Of a stretch of 64,000 bases of DNA, positions 50,101 to 61,251 are shown piece after piece. The first letter of the stretch is position 1, and the number at the start of each line of letters is the position of its first letter. The stretch is from Smittia aterrima (lineage: Eukaryota; Arthropoda; Insecta; Diptera; Chironomidae), in NCBI GenBank assembly GCA_033063855.1, contig CP093830.1, positions 17,236,854 through 17,300,853 of the forward strand, given 5' to 3'. Made by a program: the position numbers and the translations under genes. The notes beneath the pieces are model-generated. The model saw only the letters and a program-made list of their open reading frames with translations, had not been told where the DNA came from and searched no databases.

Positions 50101-52787
50101 CTCGCGAAGTGCAACAAAATATTGCAAACGAGCTTCTCTTCTCGCTTTTCATGTCGATTAGCAGACTGTTTCTTTCTATCTCGCGTGTTTTGAGATTGCA
50201 GTTTACAGGCAATGAGCGTCTTGTGTTAATGTTTGTGCAAACACGTGATTTATGTAAAGAATCTTATCAATTCAAAAATGTGAATGAAAATATTACTTTA
50301 AGGGACTTCTTCACTCTTGAACTTTTGACACTTTTGTAACTTGAACTTAAAATTTGTTTTTTTTCTTTCTCGCTGTGGAAGTTTCTTCTAATCAACTGCA
50401 CACCTTTGATACCAAGCAGTGACTAAAGCGACAATCTTTTTTTTTCTGTCGCTCGCTTTGTCGACGTGCGTTTGAGTGAGAATACATATTTTTGAATAAA
50501 CAATTATTCTTATAACTTTACTTTATTTTCCTGGCATGGAAATATCTGTTAACTTCTTTACCTTTTTTTTGTATGAAAATATGTTAAGCAAATAAACCAC
50601 CACAACGATAAACGAGAGCTCGGGCACAATTGGAGTCACTGTTGCGTTAGTGGTGACTAAAACTCATGGCTTTTGACTGTTTGCACTGAACAGAGCGTCA
50701 TCCTATCCACTCATATACTTAGCCACCTTTGTTTGGAACATTAATTATAACTCGAAATTCTATTTTTCATTCTTAAGAGAAATGTGTGAATTGGAGACTT
50801 CACTTCAACGATCATTCCACTACAAGCGGAGATCTAGAACTTAAACTGGAGCGTGATCGGTCGAAGGAGAAGCCGTTTGAAAGATGAACCAGGCCAGGGA
50901 TCATGTTTGCGCTCATGTAAGCAATTGTCGAAGGGGGAAAATGTTCATTGAAATAAAGTTTAACCTTTGCATAATTAAGTCAGCATCGCTAATTGTTTGT
51001 AAGCGACTCGAGGGAGATCTGCATCGAACGCGTTTCGTTTCGCTAGTAAAAACTTCACAGTCCCATGAGGTAAAGAAATAAACTGCCATTACGAAGCTTA
51101 GATATTGAGTTTGCTTATCTTATCGTTCGAAACTCAGAACAGACTTTGCGAAATTGTTATTAATTTTATGGCCATGGGTTCGACGATTTCTTGAGAATTT
51201 GTTATGGAAGACTCTTTATGCTTCCGCTTCGTTTGCTTTAGAAAACTCCGAAATAAAAGAGAAAAGAACAAACCTTTGACGGCCATCATAACTTTCGCCA
51301 CCATTTCAACTTCACTAACTTTTACACCGCACGTTTTAATTTTTTTTTCCTCTCACAGAAAATTACTTTTACATGTGATAGCGGTTTGAATAATGAGTCG
51401 CCTCCAACAGGTGTTACTGGCTTTTATACTTTTTGCGCCCAAGCTTTATCCATTCGGCATATTGTTATGTAGATTTTCATTAATTCCATGCACATACAAT
51501 GTAACCGATGATAACCCCTTTCTTTTTCTTTTTTCCCTCATGAACACTCGTCATCCGCACTTCCCCAGCTTAAAGCTCTCGCTGATTTGCCACTTTTACG
51601 TTGGCTTCTCCCTCAAACCCTAAATTGAGTTCTGTTATCGCTTCGATATTTTTGGGACTGTGTAAACAAGAACTTCGTATCTGGTATCAGAATGAAATTA
51701 ATGCGTCTTCAAGTGATAACGCTAGTTAGGGCTGGTGATCATGATAAACGAGATCTAGGAGTAATGTTTGTTAAGAAAAGTCGGAATGAGTCCATCCCTG
51801 TAAACAAGGCTCGATACGAGTTCGATTTCTTTATCAAAAAGCAAACAAAACGTGTCGCTTTATATCGTTTGATAAGGAAAAAAGGTGCAATATTTCCCCA
51901 TAAATCATCGAAAAGTTTTTTTTATCCAAATTTCCCTCCATCAACACATGCAAAACCTTCTAAATTAACTTCGTATTCCGTGAAAACGATAACAGACGTT
52001 GTGCAAGGAGGGAAAAGTTAGTCGAGTCGTGATAAATCCATTTGCTCGCAGTAATCACTTTTTTTTCGATGATTTGGGAAGAGGGAATCGTCAAAGCGTA
52101 ACAAAATGTTAACAGCGAAAAACTCTTTTTTTTTCACCTGGGCCGGGAAATAAAATAATTGATAAGAGGTTTTGGAGCAAGTGTAATCAATAATAATTGT
52201 TGGGTAAAAAGCGGGCCCGGCGAACTCGACAGAATATTTACACAATGATGAAATAGTTTTTTCCCTTCTGGTGTCATCCGTTGCGATCGAACGATGCATG
52301 AAACACTTTGATAGCATAACGCCAACGTCATAGACTAGAACGTAATCACTGACACTTACCGACTTTGAGTTGTTGGAAATGTCACCAAGCTTCGCCTGCT
52401 GGTACTCGAATATTTGTCGTCTCAACATGGAAATCTACGAAAATAGGTCAACGATTAGTCATCAATGAATTTCACGAGGGAATTGTAATTAAAAAATTCT
52501 TGACAACCGAACTTTGTTATCCTTCAAGCATCAAATGATTCAAAGGAAAACAAAAGTCATGTGTAATAACACTGAGAACATCGCAATAATAAAAACATTG
52601 TCACTTTTTTCACCTCGTCATTTTGATGCTGACAGAGCTTCCTAAGATTATCCTTGTCTGTGTCAACCTGAACTTGTTGCTGTGCATCTCCAGTTTCTGA
52701 TGACGAACCTTCGAAATCAACTTTCTGTTCCAATCCTTCGGCCAGAACATTTTTCAAAGTTTTTAATGAATCATTTAGGAAATTCAT
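41158..52787 (-). CDS. Gmap: Golgin GMAP-210 (Gmap/TRIP11 homologue)
   Basis: Long coiled-coil tether of the cis-Golgi that captures small vesicles by an N-terminal amphipathic ALPS helix and binds Arf1 by a C-terminal GRAB domain. Minus-strand exons 52787-52614, 52434-52360, 46343-43949, 43890-43687 and 41672-41158 give 1120 residues in one frame. The start MNFLNDSLKTLKNVLAEGL resembles the ALPS motif MSWLNSSLSxLKG of GMAP-210. Exon 2 begins a coiled coil (SMLRRQIFEYQQAKLGDIS), exon 3 has a polyQ run and about 750 residues of heptad repeats. The last exon has DLIKNLIMGYITAPNAIAKT (GRAB, about 977-1020), then GWFSRGS. It is shorter than vertebrate GMAP-210 (about 1980) but close to the fly protein. 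The 6 kb second intron joins the N-terminus by inference from phase and motif. Confidence 0.88.
41758..41932 (-). other. Candidate alternative exons inside the last Gmap intron
   Basis: Two segments on the minus strand have good splice borders: 41932-41878 (55 nt) and 41825-41758 (68 nt). The second carries an ATG at 41815 and stays open to its donor in phase 1, the phase the last Gmap exon needs. The joined frame would start MLDLRTFLHRHQEVNRREE and continue into the GRAB exon, making a protein of about 190 residues. Neither segment fits in frame into the full-length Gmap chain, so an internal promoter is the simplest reading. There is no transcript evidence. Confidence 0.35.
46344..52359 (-). 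other. Large (6 kb) second intron of Gmap
   Basis: No nested gene is convincing. Open frames here are short and several lack an ATG. The sequence is AT-rich with scattered T-runs. Size alone suggests regulatory content, but none can be pointed to. Confidence 0.5.
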
Positions 52788-53010
52788 GATTTCTCATAAC
52801 TTATGTATGTCACAATTATTCTCTCTAACTTCACGGACACGTATTTATTGACTTGAATCCTTTACACACACTTTAATTTAAAATTGCTGAAATTTTTTTG
52901 TTTTTAAAGACTTGGGCAATGTGACTGCCTTGGAATCAAATTCGAAAATTTTTCGTTAATTTTTCCTCAAACTAGAAATTTATTTGACACTAAAAGTAAA
53001 TTAAAGATTT

Positions 53011-53657
53011 TTAAGGCCAAGACGTTTTTGCGATGTGTCCCTTGTACTTCTTCCTGTACTTAAGACCAGTGACTAAGGTTGAGCTCTTAGGGAAAGCTGA
53101 AACGCCGTCTTCTTCTGGATTGAAACGCTTGTAGTCTTTAATTATATGAAGATTCGGTGTGTCTGAACTGTCAATGGTCTCGTAAGGATTTTTCGTGCAG
53201 ACTGGAGTACTGTAGAACTCAATAACATCATCTAAAACAAAAAACTTGTAGTCTACGTAATGAGAAGGTAAATAAATTAACTTACCGACACTCTTCATCT
53301 CAAAAAGTTGATGATTGGGAACATAATGATTTGAAAATGCAGCAGCACAACGAGTCAACAACTCAAATTTCTTTTCCTTGAAGTTATCAACACCTCCAAG
53401 TTCTTTTACGATGTTGTCGACAGTAGCGGGAACTTGTTTAGGTGGATCGTAAGGCTTTTGGTTCCTCAGGAAACTAAAATAAAAAATTTCATTGGAAAAT
53501 ATTTTCAAATAATTTTTATTTTGACCTCTTACCCTCTAGCTCGAAGACCGTCAATCTGCGCATTCATAGGCTTGTGAACAATTGGTTTCTGATTTGGTTT
53601 GATGCGATTATGACTCGCATAAGTTCGCACAGAAACGAGAAAATTCCTTAAAAACAT
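53011..53657 (-). CDS. mRpL50: Mitochondrial large-subunit ribosomal protein mL50
   Basis: Metazoan-specific protein of the mitochondrial 39S subunit. Minus-strand exons 53657-53533, 53473-53286 and 53231-53011 give 177 residues. The first exon is a short basic mitochondrial targeting sequence (MFLRNFLVSVRTYASHNRI) and runs into GLRARGFLRNQKPYDPP, the conserved entry of the mL50 fold. The rest includes VKELGG, FELLTRCAAAFSNHYVPNHQL and the DDVIEFYSTPV strand. It lies 223 bp upstream of Gmap on the same strand and head to head with the FAM210 gene. Confidence 0.82.
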
Positions 53658-53952
53658 TTTCGGCAATTTTTCTCGCGAGGGAACTGAAGCGAAAGGAAGC
53701 GAATATTAAAAAACGAAGCGAATTGTAGGAAGTGAAGCGGAAAAATCAAAACATTGTCGTCGAGCTCTTAAAACGAAATAACAATCGAAAACTCAATGTA
53801 TTCGTCTCTAAACTGACGTAAGTATTTTTTATTAGTTCAAGCCATCAAATATTAGTCAAGTCAACTTGGATCAAAAGAAATTGTTTCTGATAATTTTTAT
53901 TTTACGACTTTAGGATCTCACATCACGAAAAGGACTCGCAATATTTACAAAA
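53658..53952. promoter_or_regulatory. Bidirectional promoter of mRpL50 and the FAM210 gene
   Basis: 295 bp separate two divergent start codons, both of mitochondrial proteins. There is no TATA box at a useful distance. Repeated GAAGCGAA-like words occur near 53688-53750. Confidence 0.5.
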
Positions 53953-54804
53953 ATGAATGTAATTCGAAATCTCTCAAGGTCAACAGCATCTTTTTCGCTA
54001 CTGCAACAGCAGCTCAGCAAATCTAACCGATTGACACCAATTTCGTGCTACCATCATCACTTTTACCGAAATGAAGATGAAACTTTAAGGCGGAGAACCG
54101 GTTTTGCATTAGGAAACCTTTCTGGCATCAGTCTCAATAATCTGCATAAGTCTATTCATAGCAGCAGCGCTCTTCACTTCAAATATTCAAATTTATTAGC
54201 GAACAAAAATAAGGTCACAGAGGATGTCAAGACACAGATCGATTCTTCCGATAAGATTAAGAATGATATTGACGCACTGGAGGAAGTAACGAAGCTCGGC
54301 TTATTCGCGAGATTCAAGAAGATGGCTAAAGACTATTGGTACGTTCTGATCCCTGTGCACGTGGTTACTTCTTGTTTCTGGCTTGGAGGATTTTATTATG
54401 CTTCAAAGAGGTAAACAATCAATAACACTAAATTATTCATCATCAATAACTGAAATTTATTTACTTCTAGTGGAGTTGATATTATAGCGATGCTGGAATA
54501 TTACGAATTCAGCGATAAAATAGTTAACACGTTAAGAAATTCTCACTTAGGTCACGTTGCGATTGCTTACTTCTTGTATAAAGTAGCAACGCCAGCGAGA
54601 TACACAGTAACAGTTGGTGGAACAACGTTCGCAATCCGATTCCTTTCAAAGCGTGGAATCATCAAACCAATGCCAAGCAGGGAAAAATTAGCTCAGATTT
54701 ATAAAGATAAAAAGGACGAGATGCAACTTAAAGTCGATCAGAAGAAACAGGATTTCAAAGATAAAAAACAAGAATTTCAGGATAAGTTCGTGAAGAAAGA
54801 ATGA
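53953..54804 (+). CDS. FAM210-type (DUF1279) mitochondrial membrane protein
   Basis: FAM210A is a mitochondrial inner-membrane protein linked to mitochondrial translation and muscle and bone maintenance. Exons 53953-54410 and 54471-54804 give 263 residues. The basic, S/H-rich first 100 residues act as a presequence. The DUF1279 domain starts at GLFARFKKMAKDYWYVLIPVHVV, includes the membrane helix and FYYASKSGVDI, and ends with HLGHVAIAYFLYKVATPARYTVTVGG, the most conserved block. A lysine-rich coiled-coil tail (KDKKDEMQLKVDQKKQDFK) closes it, as in FAM210A. AATAAA lies at 54892. FAM210A rather than FAM210B is favoured by the tail. Confidence 0.9.
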
Positions 54805-57453
54805 CGACGACATTAAACCTTTGTACTAAGGTGAAAAGAGTTGTTAATTGTAATCAATCGGCGAAGGTTACCCCAAAAGTTTTGATCCTAAAATAAAGAT
54901 TATCAAATCGATAACATGTCGCAGTCGGTGTTTGCTTTGATTGAACCATGTTCAACCCCAAAAATAATTCGCAAACAACATCGAAGCCGATAACAATGTT
55001 CAACAATTAAACAAGCTTCACTTCATCATTTGTATACAATTTTTATGATGATTAAGCGTTGCGTTGGAGGAGGAAATGGCTTCGTTGTAACAGAGGGAGA
55101 AGAATTGGCGTGAAGGAGGTTGACGATGAATGAAATTATCGGCGGCGAGAAAAAGCATAATTGGGGAAGTTTCTCAATGATGACCAACAGAAAGTTTTTT
55201 TCTCGAAAAGAAAGGAGAAGAAAAAGATTTGCGACATAACTTGAAGTCATCCCAACAGAAGAATAAACAGACAAATCAATCAATTCAGAATCACTTTTCC
55301 TGATTGAATAATCGAAGGAAGATGTTGGAGGGCGACATAAAATTAGCATCAGAATTGCAGTTTTCTTCATGGCTTTCGCTTTCTCTATTCCAGTGCAATT
55401 CGTCATTTCAATCGTAACGTGTGAAATATTTCCATCGCGACTAAGCTAACAATTATTAAAAGACATCCGCGGTAAACCCATCGTCCGTTGCTAAGTTGAG
55501 ACAAATTACGCGTTAAACATGACGTCATATGAGTGATCGAGTGATGGGCGAAGGGGGATTTTTGCAAAGCATTTCCTTTACACGCATCTCGTATCTGAAA
55601 CTAAAGTTTTCCACGAAAACACAGCCGAACCGAAGGAGTTTCACGATATTGCCAGATGTTAATTTGTCCGAAGCACAAACGAGAACGATTAAGATTGATA
55701 ACATGGGATAAACCGAAATCGTACTTTTCCTCGGTGCGGCTGCAAATGCGCAACACGTCGGAACAGAAAACTTGAATGCGAGGTATCAAAGTATAAAGGC
55801 TCCGTATATGGTGAGTCTCGTGCTATTGTTGGTTGGACTGTGACGACGGTTAGAAGTAAGCGACGGATTTAGTCGCCAGAAGTTTTTGAAATTTAATTAA
55901 ACCAAAGATTTGTTCTGTTCGTTCATGTGATAAGAAATCGTGAGAAAGTTTCAGTTTTCATTTGAAGTGAATTAATTGTTTTGAGGTAATTTTATTTGAT
56001 CCCTTTGCTGCTGATGGATTAAAATCTTTTACACGTAGAAAATTTAATTCAAACATTTTCGCTTATTCAGTCTGGAAGATTAGAAATGAAATTTTCATTA
56101 CGAAAATTGATCGAAATTTGTTAACGAGACTTCAAAGGAATTATGACTGATAACTTGATTACTATTCAAGTTCTGTGTGATTATGATAAGCTCGAGTGCT
56201 ACGCGAAGCTTAATTCTAAAAGATTTACCAATTGAAATCAGAGATTGCCTGAAACTGATAATTTTACAACATTTTCCTTTCAACAAAGATAAAATAATTT
56301 TCTATTACACATTCTGCGAAAATTAATTTTACAAATAATTGTCCTTTAAACAAGAAATAAATTCCATTTCATTTACCCAGCGATTTAAAAGCAGGAAAAG
56401 AATTTTTCAGCAAACCAAGCAAAGGGCAAAGCGTTTAACAAAAAAGAAATTCCTGGAGAGTTTCATTTCGTTTCACTTTGAGGATTGAATTTCTAAAAAA
56501 AAAAAGTTTTATCCATGAAATGTCATACGTGCTAGCATGAAATTGAGATTCGCCCACTCTGGTAATGCAAGACAACACTTGACTCGCTGTTTTAAAATAG
56601 TTGAAACGCTCAGGATAAATTTCCCAAAGCGTAATGAACAAACTAAACTGAACTAGGCTGATCTACATGAAGTTCTCCGAATCTATCGACGAAATAATTT
56701 CAAATGTAAATTTGCACAAAGCACAATTTCCGCCTGAGATGAGGAAGCTATAAATTAATTAACCGGAGCATATCTCAGGATAACAAGTCCTCTTCGTATT
56801 CCTTTGTTTGTTTGAGACTATCGACCCCTTTCCACCTGCGTTGTTAATCATCGACTCGACATTGATTTATTTGCTCGTTTTATATAAAAAAAAGAGTCGA
56901 AAATGAAAAAACAAATCAATTGAAACATTCGCAAAAATTTTTCTGAGAGGAAATCCGTTTCATCAGATTACGAAAACAAAAACTTTATTGAAACAATAAA
57001 ATCAACTGCATTGAACGCACAGCGAGTGGGCCGATGAAGATTTCCTTGTAGGCTGTCCGTGGCAAATGTGATCAACACGTTTTGAATAATTTACAAATTT
57101 GTTAGCTCTGTCGCACACTTCTCGTAATCATTATCTTATCAAGACGATTATCATCGCTCATAATAAATTTAATAAGCCCAAATAAAAACAATTAAACGAT
57201 AATCTCCGCTCTGTTAGGCACTTCCCACATTTCTTTTCCGTCGCCTCACTCCAAATTCTCGTGGGACACCCACACCCGCAAACCCAAAGGACCAATTCGT
57301 GGATATTTCCTTTTACATTAAAGCGTTGAGCGTGAAGAATTTATTCAGAGAATTCTAGTTCGGAGAAAAGTGAAAGCAGAAAGTTTCATTCGGGTTTCTT
57401 CTTCAATTTCATTTCAGATTTTATATCATCGAAAACACAAAACGAAGCCGATA
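54805..57453. other. Spacer between the FAM210 gene and allatotropin
   Basis: No gene is supported. It holds the FAM210 3' end and a TATA-containing candidate promoter for allatotropin (55792). A minus-strand open frame at 55026-55406 is not convincing. Confidence 0.5.
55792..55855 (+). promoter_or_regulatory. Candidate promoter and first exon of allatotropin
   Basis: TATAAAG at 55792-55798, an initiator-like CTATT about 33 nt on (A at 55825) and a good donor (gtaagc) after 55855. The allatotropin coding exon begins at an acceptor (57416-57417), so an untranslated first exon is expected upstream. Pairing these two is inference. Confidence 0.3.
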
Positions 57454-58157
57454 ATGTTTGCCCTTCACAATATTTTTTTGTTATCACTGCTCACAGTCAT
57501 TTATGGAACAAAGGGAGATGAAGGCGGTGGGAGAGTTGCCGATGGCAATGCAGTCAACTTTCTTCCCGACATTTCACAGCAACAACGTTCAAGTGACGGT
57601 ACACAAATGAAAACGAATATTAATTCAAATTTAATGTCGTACATTTAGCAAAGCTTTTGTGATTTGTTGAAAGAATTTATTTTCATGAAAATATTTCTTT
57701 CTCTTTAGACATAAATTTCATCAAAACTCAAAGGTCAATAAGAACTCCTTTTCGCAACACTGAAATAATGACGGCTCGAGGATTCGGAAAGCGAGACAGG
57801 GAAGAACAGGAATTTAATGAAAACTACAGCGAAAGTGAGTGAATCATCAAGTGAATCATCTTCAATGATTCAAAGTTCTTGTTTGCAGAGAAAACAAACA
57901 CGGACCGGCAATTTATCGATGATTATAGAGATGAGGGTTTCATAAATCGCCTGAGAGACAAGCAGTTTTTAATTCCTTTAATCAATCAGTATCTGAAAGA
58001 CGAAAGCGCGGAGAGTAACGTGATTCCTTCAATTAAAAACCATAGACTTCAAATTCGAGATGGCACGTTGAAATTCCGTTTGAACGATGGAAACTTGAGA
58101 ATCGGAAGAGGTTTTGGAAAACGAAGCTACGGCGACGATCCGTTCGTTGACAAGTGA
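57454..58157 (+). CDS. Allatotropin precursor with a second RGF-amide peptide
   Basis: Prepro-neuropeptide. Allatotropin stimulates juvenile hormone synthesis, heart and gut muscle. Exons 57454-57598, 57709-57834 and 57889-58157 give 179 residues. The signal peptide is MFALHNIFLLSLLTVIYG. Exon 2 holds RSIR, then TPFRNTEIMTARGF, then GKR: a 14-residue amide very like mosquito allatotropin, with Ile in place of the first Met. Exon 3 ends with a second amidation and cleavage site, NLRIGRGFGKR, which also makes an RGF-amide. The first coding exon starts at an acceptor, so a 5' UTR exon lies upstream. The stop overlaps a good donor (AA then gtgagaag, after 58149). An alternative last exon near 58220-58310 cannot be excluded. 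Confidence 0.92.
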
Positions 58158-58708
58158 GAAGAATCCCGTGAAAGCGTTCGCTTTCAACTAATTTCTCTTC
58201 TTTTTCATTCAAAAAGTTTCAAGGCAATGAAGTTCCTTCAACGATTGTCGAGCCAGAATCAGCAGCTCAGCCCACTCGTGAACAACGCTCGACAAGAGAA
58301 ATAAATGAATCCTTGAGTGTGGTTGCGAAATGATTTGTTGCAATAAATAATCATTGAAGGCTGGAGATTATTTATTGCGATGAAGATAAAAATTGTGTTA
58401 ATATGATTAAAGTAAATAAAGAAGATTTACAAGGAAGTTATAAGTAACTTTGTATCTAAGCTTATCCCTCGACTTCCTTCCCCTTCATACAACTCTGTTG
58501 GATTTTGTTTAACAATTCATTCATGCAACCGCTTGCGGAAGCTTTAAACTATCAAAATATTTTCAGCTGCTGAGAATTTGCAAAACATCAAAAGCATTTC
58601 GAAATGCTGACGGTAACCAAAGCTAATAAACTTTATTGTCGACGAGCTCGACAGTTCTTCATTCGTTCTTCTGACTTTGTAAGATTAAGACTGAAAGCAG
58701 AGACAATA
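58158..58708 (+). other. Spacer after allatotropin
   Basis: It includes a possible alternative last allatotropin exon (acceptor near 58216), the poly(A) signal AATAAA at 58415-58420, and the promoter of the heparanase-like gene. Confidence 0.45.
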
Positions 58709-61251
58709 ATGAAAATCTTAATTTACTTGATGGGCCTTGTGGCTCTTGGAAGTTGTGGAGAGAATTCAGTGTCGATTAATGTGAAAAATCCCATTAACGA
58801 GATAAGCGAAAGTTTTATAAGTTTTAAAATCAACTTTTTCGATTTGATGACTGAATTTGTGAGAGAAAAAAGTTTGGATAAACTCAACATGGCTGCACCA
58901 GCATTCATCAAACTCGATGAATTCTCAACGTACTTGAGAAATGAAAAGGAAGAACAGTTTTCAAGCAACGACGTCGCTTCGCTGTTTGAGCTTTTGATGT
59001 AACTTTTAGTTGAAAAGTTCTTGCAAGAAAAAAAAAGTAATATAAAAAATATAATTTCTCCCTTAAAGGTCTTCGGAGCTGACTCCAGTCTTTGTCATCG
59101 ATTACAGCAGCTTCGATCCATTGTCCTTACTCCGAGACTTCAAGGCTGCCAGAAATCTTAAAATTAACAAATGTGTTTGGCAGTTGGGCGACAATAGCGT
59201 TCCCACGATTTCGAAGCAATATTCCGAGGATTTGAAAACTTTACAAATCTTTTGTGAGAGCGTCAATAAGGAGCACAACATGAATTGGAATGTTGCTGGA
59301 GACAGTTCGGTGCTTCAACTTCGCAACGAAAAGTTGCCGTTCGAAATCGCCGCTTACGAAGCAATGAAGTAAGTTCCAATCGATAAATCATGACAAAACT
59401 TTTCTAAACTTTTTTTTATTCAATTTTAGAATTCCAGAAATCGAAATCATCACGAAATCGAATTCAATCAGCAGAAAATCTCAAGCTCCCTCATGGATCA
59501 CAGTCGAGGGACACCACGAAGAAGACAACGCGACCTCTTGCGAATACGAAAGTTTGATTTCTGGTCTTTTACATGCTCAAGTCCTTGGAGAAGCAGCAAA
59601 TAAGGGTTACAACGTTTTATTCTTCTCGGAAGCTCACAACACGACGGGCCACAAGTTCAAGAGAGCCGTCTCAACTCTTCACAAGAATCTAATTGGATCT
59701 AAAGTCTTTAATGTTCGTGTAACGAAGAGCTTGTCTGATGGAAAGATGACGAATCTTTATGCTCACTGCTCAAAGAAGACACCAGGCGCCTTGACACTGA
59801 TGGGAATCAATTTCTCAAACATGCGAGCGAAATTTAACGTGAGACTTTCATCTGCAATGGATCCCAATGCAATTCTTGTACAGTATTTGCTGAGTTCTTC
59901 AGATGGGAACGTTTATTTGAATAATGAGATCTTCAACTCTGAAGCGATTCCCGCTTACAAGTTCAAGAAACTTTCAAAGCTTTCGATTCCTTTGATTCTT
60001 CCACCTTTCTCGATGGCTTTCTGGACAATTAAGAATTCAAAGGTCAACGAATGTTTGAATGTAGTTGAAGTTAAAACAAACAAAGTCGAAGATCAATTGA
60101 CTTCCTCGTCGACTGATCAACTTATCAAGAAACTCGTCGCCAACGAGCTTGAAACAAAGAAAGTAAATTCAATTGAAAAGAAAATTCGCAACAGGCGCCA
60201 GATTGGCTTTCTTCCACCGTTTGAACTTGAATTGCCAACTTTCAAGTTCCCCAGTTTGTTGGCACCAGCTTCAAGTCCAAAAACAAACCGAGACACTTTC
60301 TTCAATACGAATAGCGAAGTGAATCCTTTGAGGTCGAGTGAGAATCCGACTCTTCCTAAAGGAGATGTTTATTTTTTAATCAACGATGGAAAGAAACGTC
60401 CAGTTGCAGGTTCTCTTGATTACATTATCGATGATCACGAGCAAGCGCAACAACCAAAATCAAGTCGTAAGAAGCAAAATCGAGTCTTCGTTCAGGAACC
60501 AACTGAATCTCCTGATTATTTCATGCCCTATGATTATGTTGACGCGTCTGTAAAAACAACGAAGAAGAGCACAAAGAAATCATCGAAGCAAGAGAAGCCA
60601 AAAGAGATTGGAGAACTTTTCGAAGCAGAACGAGTTATCGTCGGACGAGGCAACGATCAGAAAAGTTTAGGAAGTAGCAACGTCGAGTTGAAAACTGTCA
60701 TCAGAGAACTTGAGCCAACTTATCGTCAGAGTAAATCAGCAATGCAGGCAGCACGACGCAAATGGGACTCGGACTCACTCAAAGAACTTTTACAAGATGC
60801 TGAACTCGAAGATTTTGATAAAAGTCAACTTAGCGATACCGAAGACTTTGAATTGATCGATTTGACAGAAAATGTTCAATCACCAAATTACGAAGAGTAC
60901 GAAGAAGATGACGACGATTTCTTTGACGATCAGTTGCATCACATCCGAACAAAACGAAGCTTTGACTTCTCGAAGAATGAAATTCCAAAATACGGAGTTC
61001 ACGTCTTTGATGACGACGAGGATTCCATCGAAAGCTTAATTCACGATGTCCCACTTTACATGCAACCACGATCGGAGATCCAGGACATTCCAAAGTCAGA
61101 TGAAGCTGCCACAAAATCTTCTTCTTCTACTGAGCAACCTCTGACAATTAAAGCTGTCGACTTCTTATCGCAGTCACTTGGAGATGTGATACTTGTGGCG
61201 CATAAACATTTCATTGGTTGGTGGAACGTCTTCAATCCAATTGAATATTGA
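58709..61251 (+). CDS. Secreted heparanase-like (GH79) protein, probable pseudoenzyme, with long acidic tail
   Basis: Heparanases cut heparan sulfate. Exons 58709-58998, 59069-59368 and 59430-61251 give 803 residues. I chose the start at the signal peptide MKILIYLMGLVALGSC; an in-frame ATG 105 nt upstream would bury it. The core follows heparanase: the stretch before WQLGDNS, LHKNLIGSKVFNV, LYAHCSKK, GALTLMGINFSN, VQYLLSSSDGNV and the closing LPPFSMAFWTIKNSKVNEC. The acid/base Glu of the family motif WELGNEP is Asn139 here, and the segment between the two catalytic sites is much shortened. The nucleophile region (WITVEGHH) has Glu one position off. After the GH79 part come 390 acidic residues with basic cleavage-type sites (NRRQ, RTKRS). 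Binding or signalling without catalysis is inferred. Confidence 0.72.

Noticed and set aside
50636..50690. Imperfect inverted repeat GTCAC...GTGAC in the Gmap intron
   Set aside because: Arms too short and mismatched to call a transposon end or a hairpin RNA.
55026..55406. Minus-strand open frame of 126 codons with a hydrophobic stretch after MKKTAILM
   Set aside because: Composition is low complexity, no family resemblance, no splice or promoter support.
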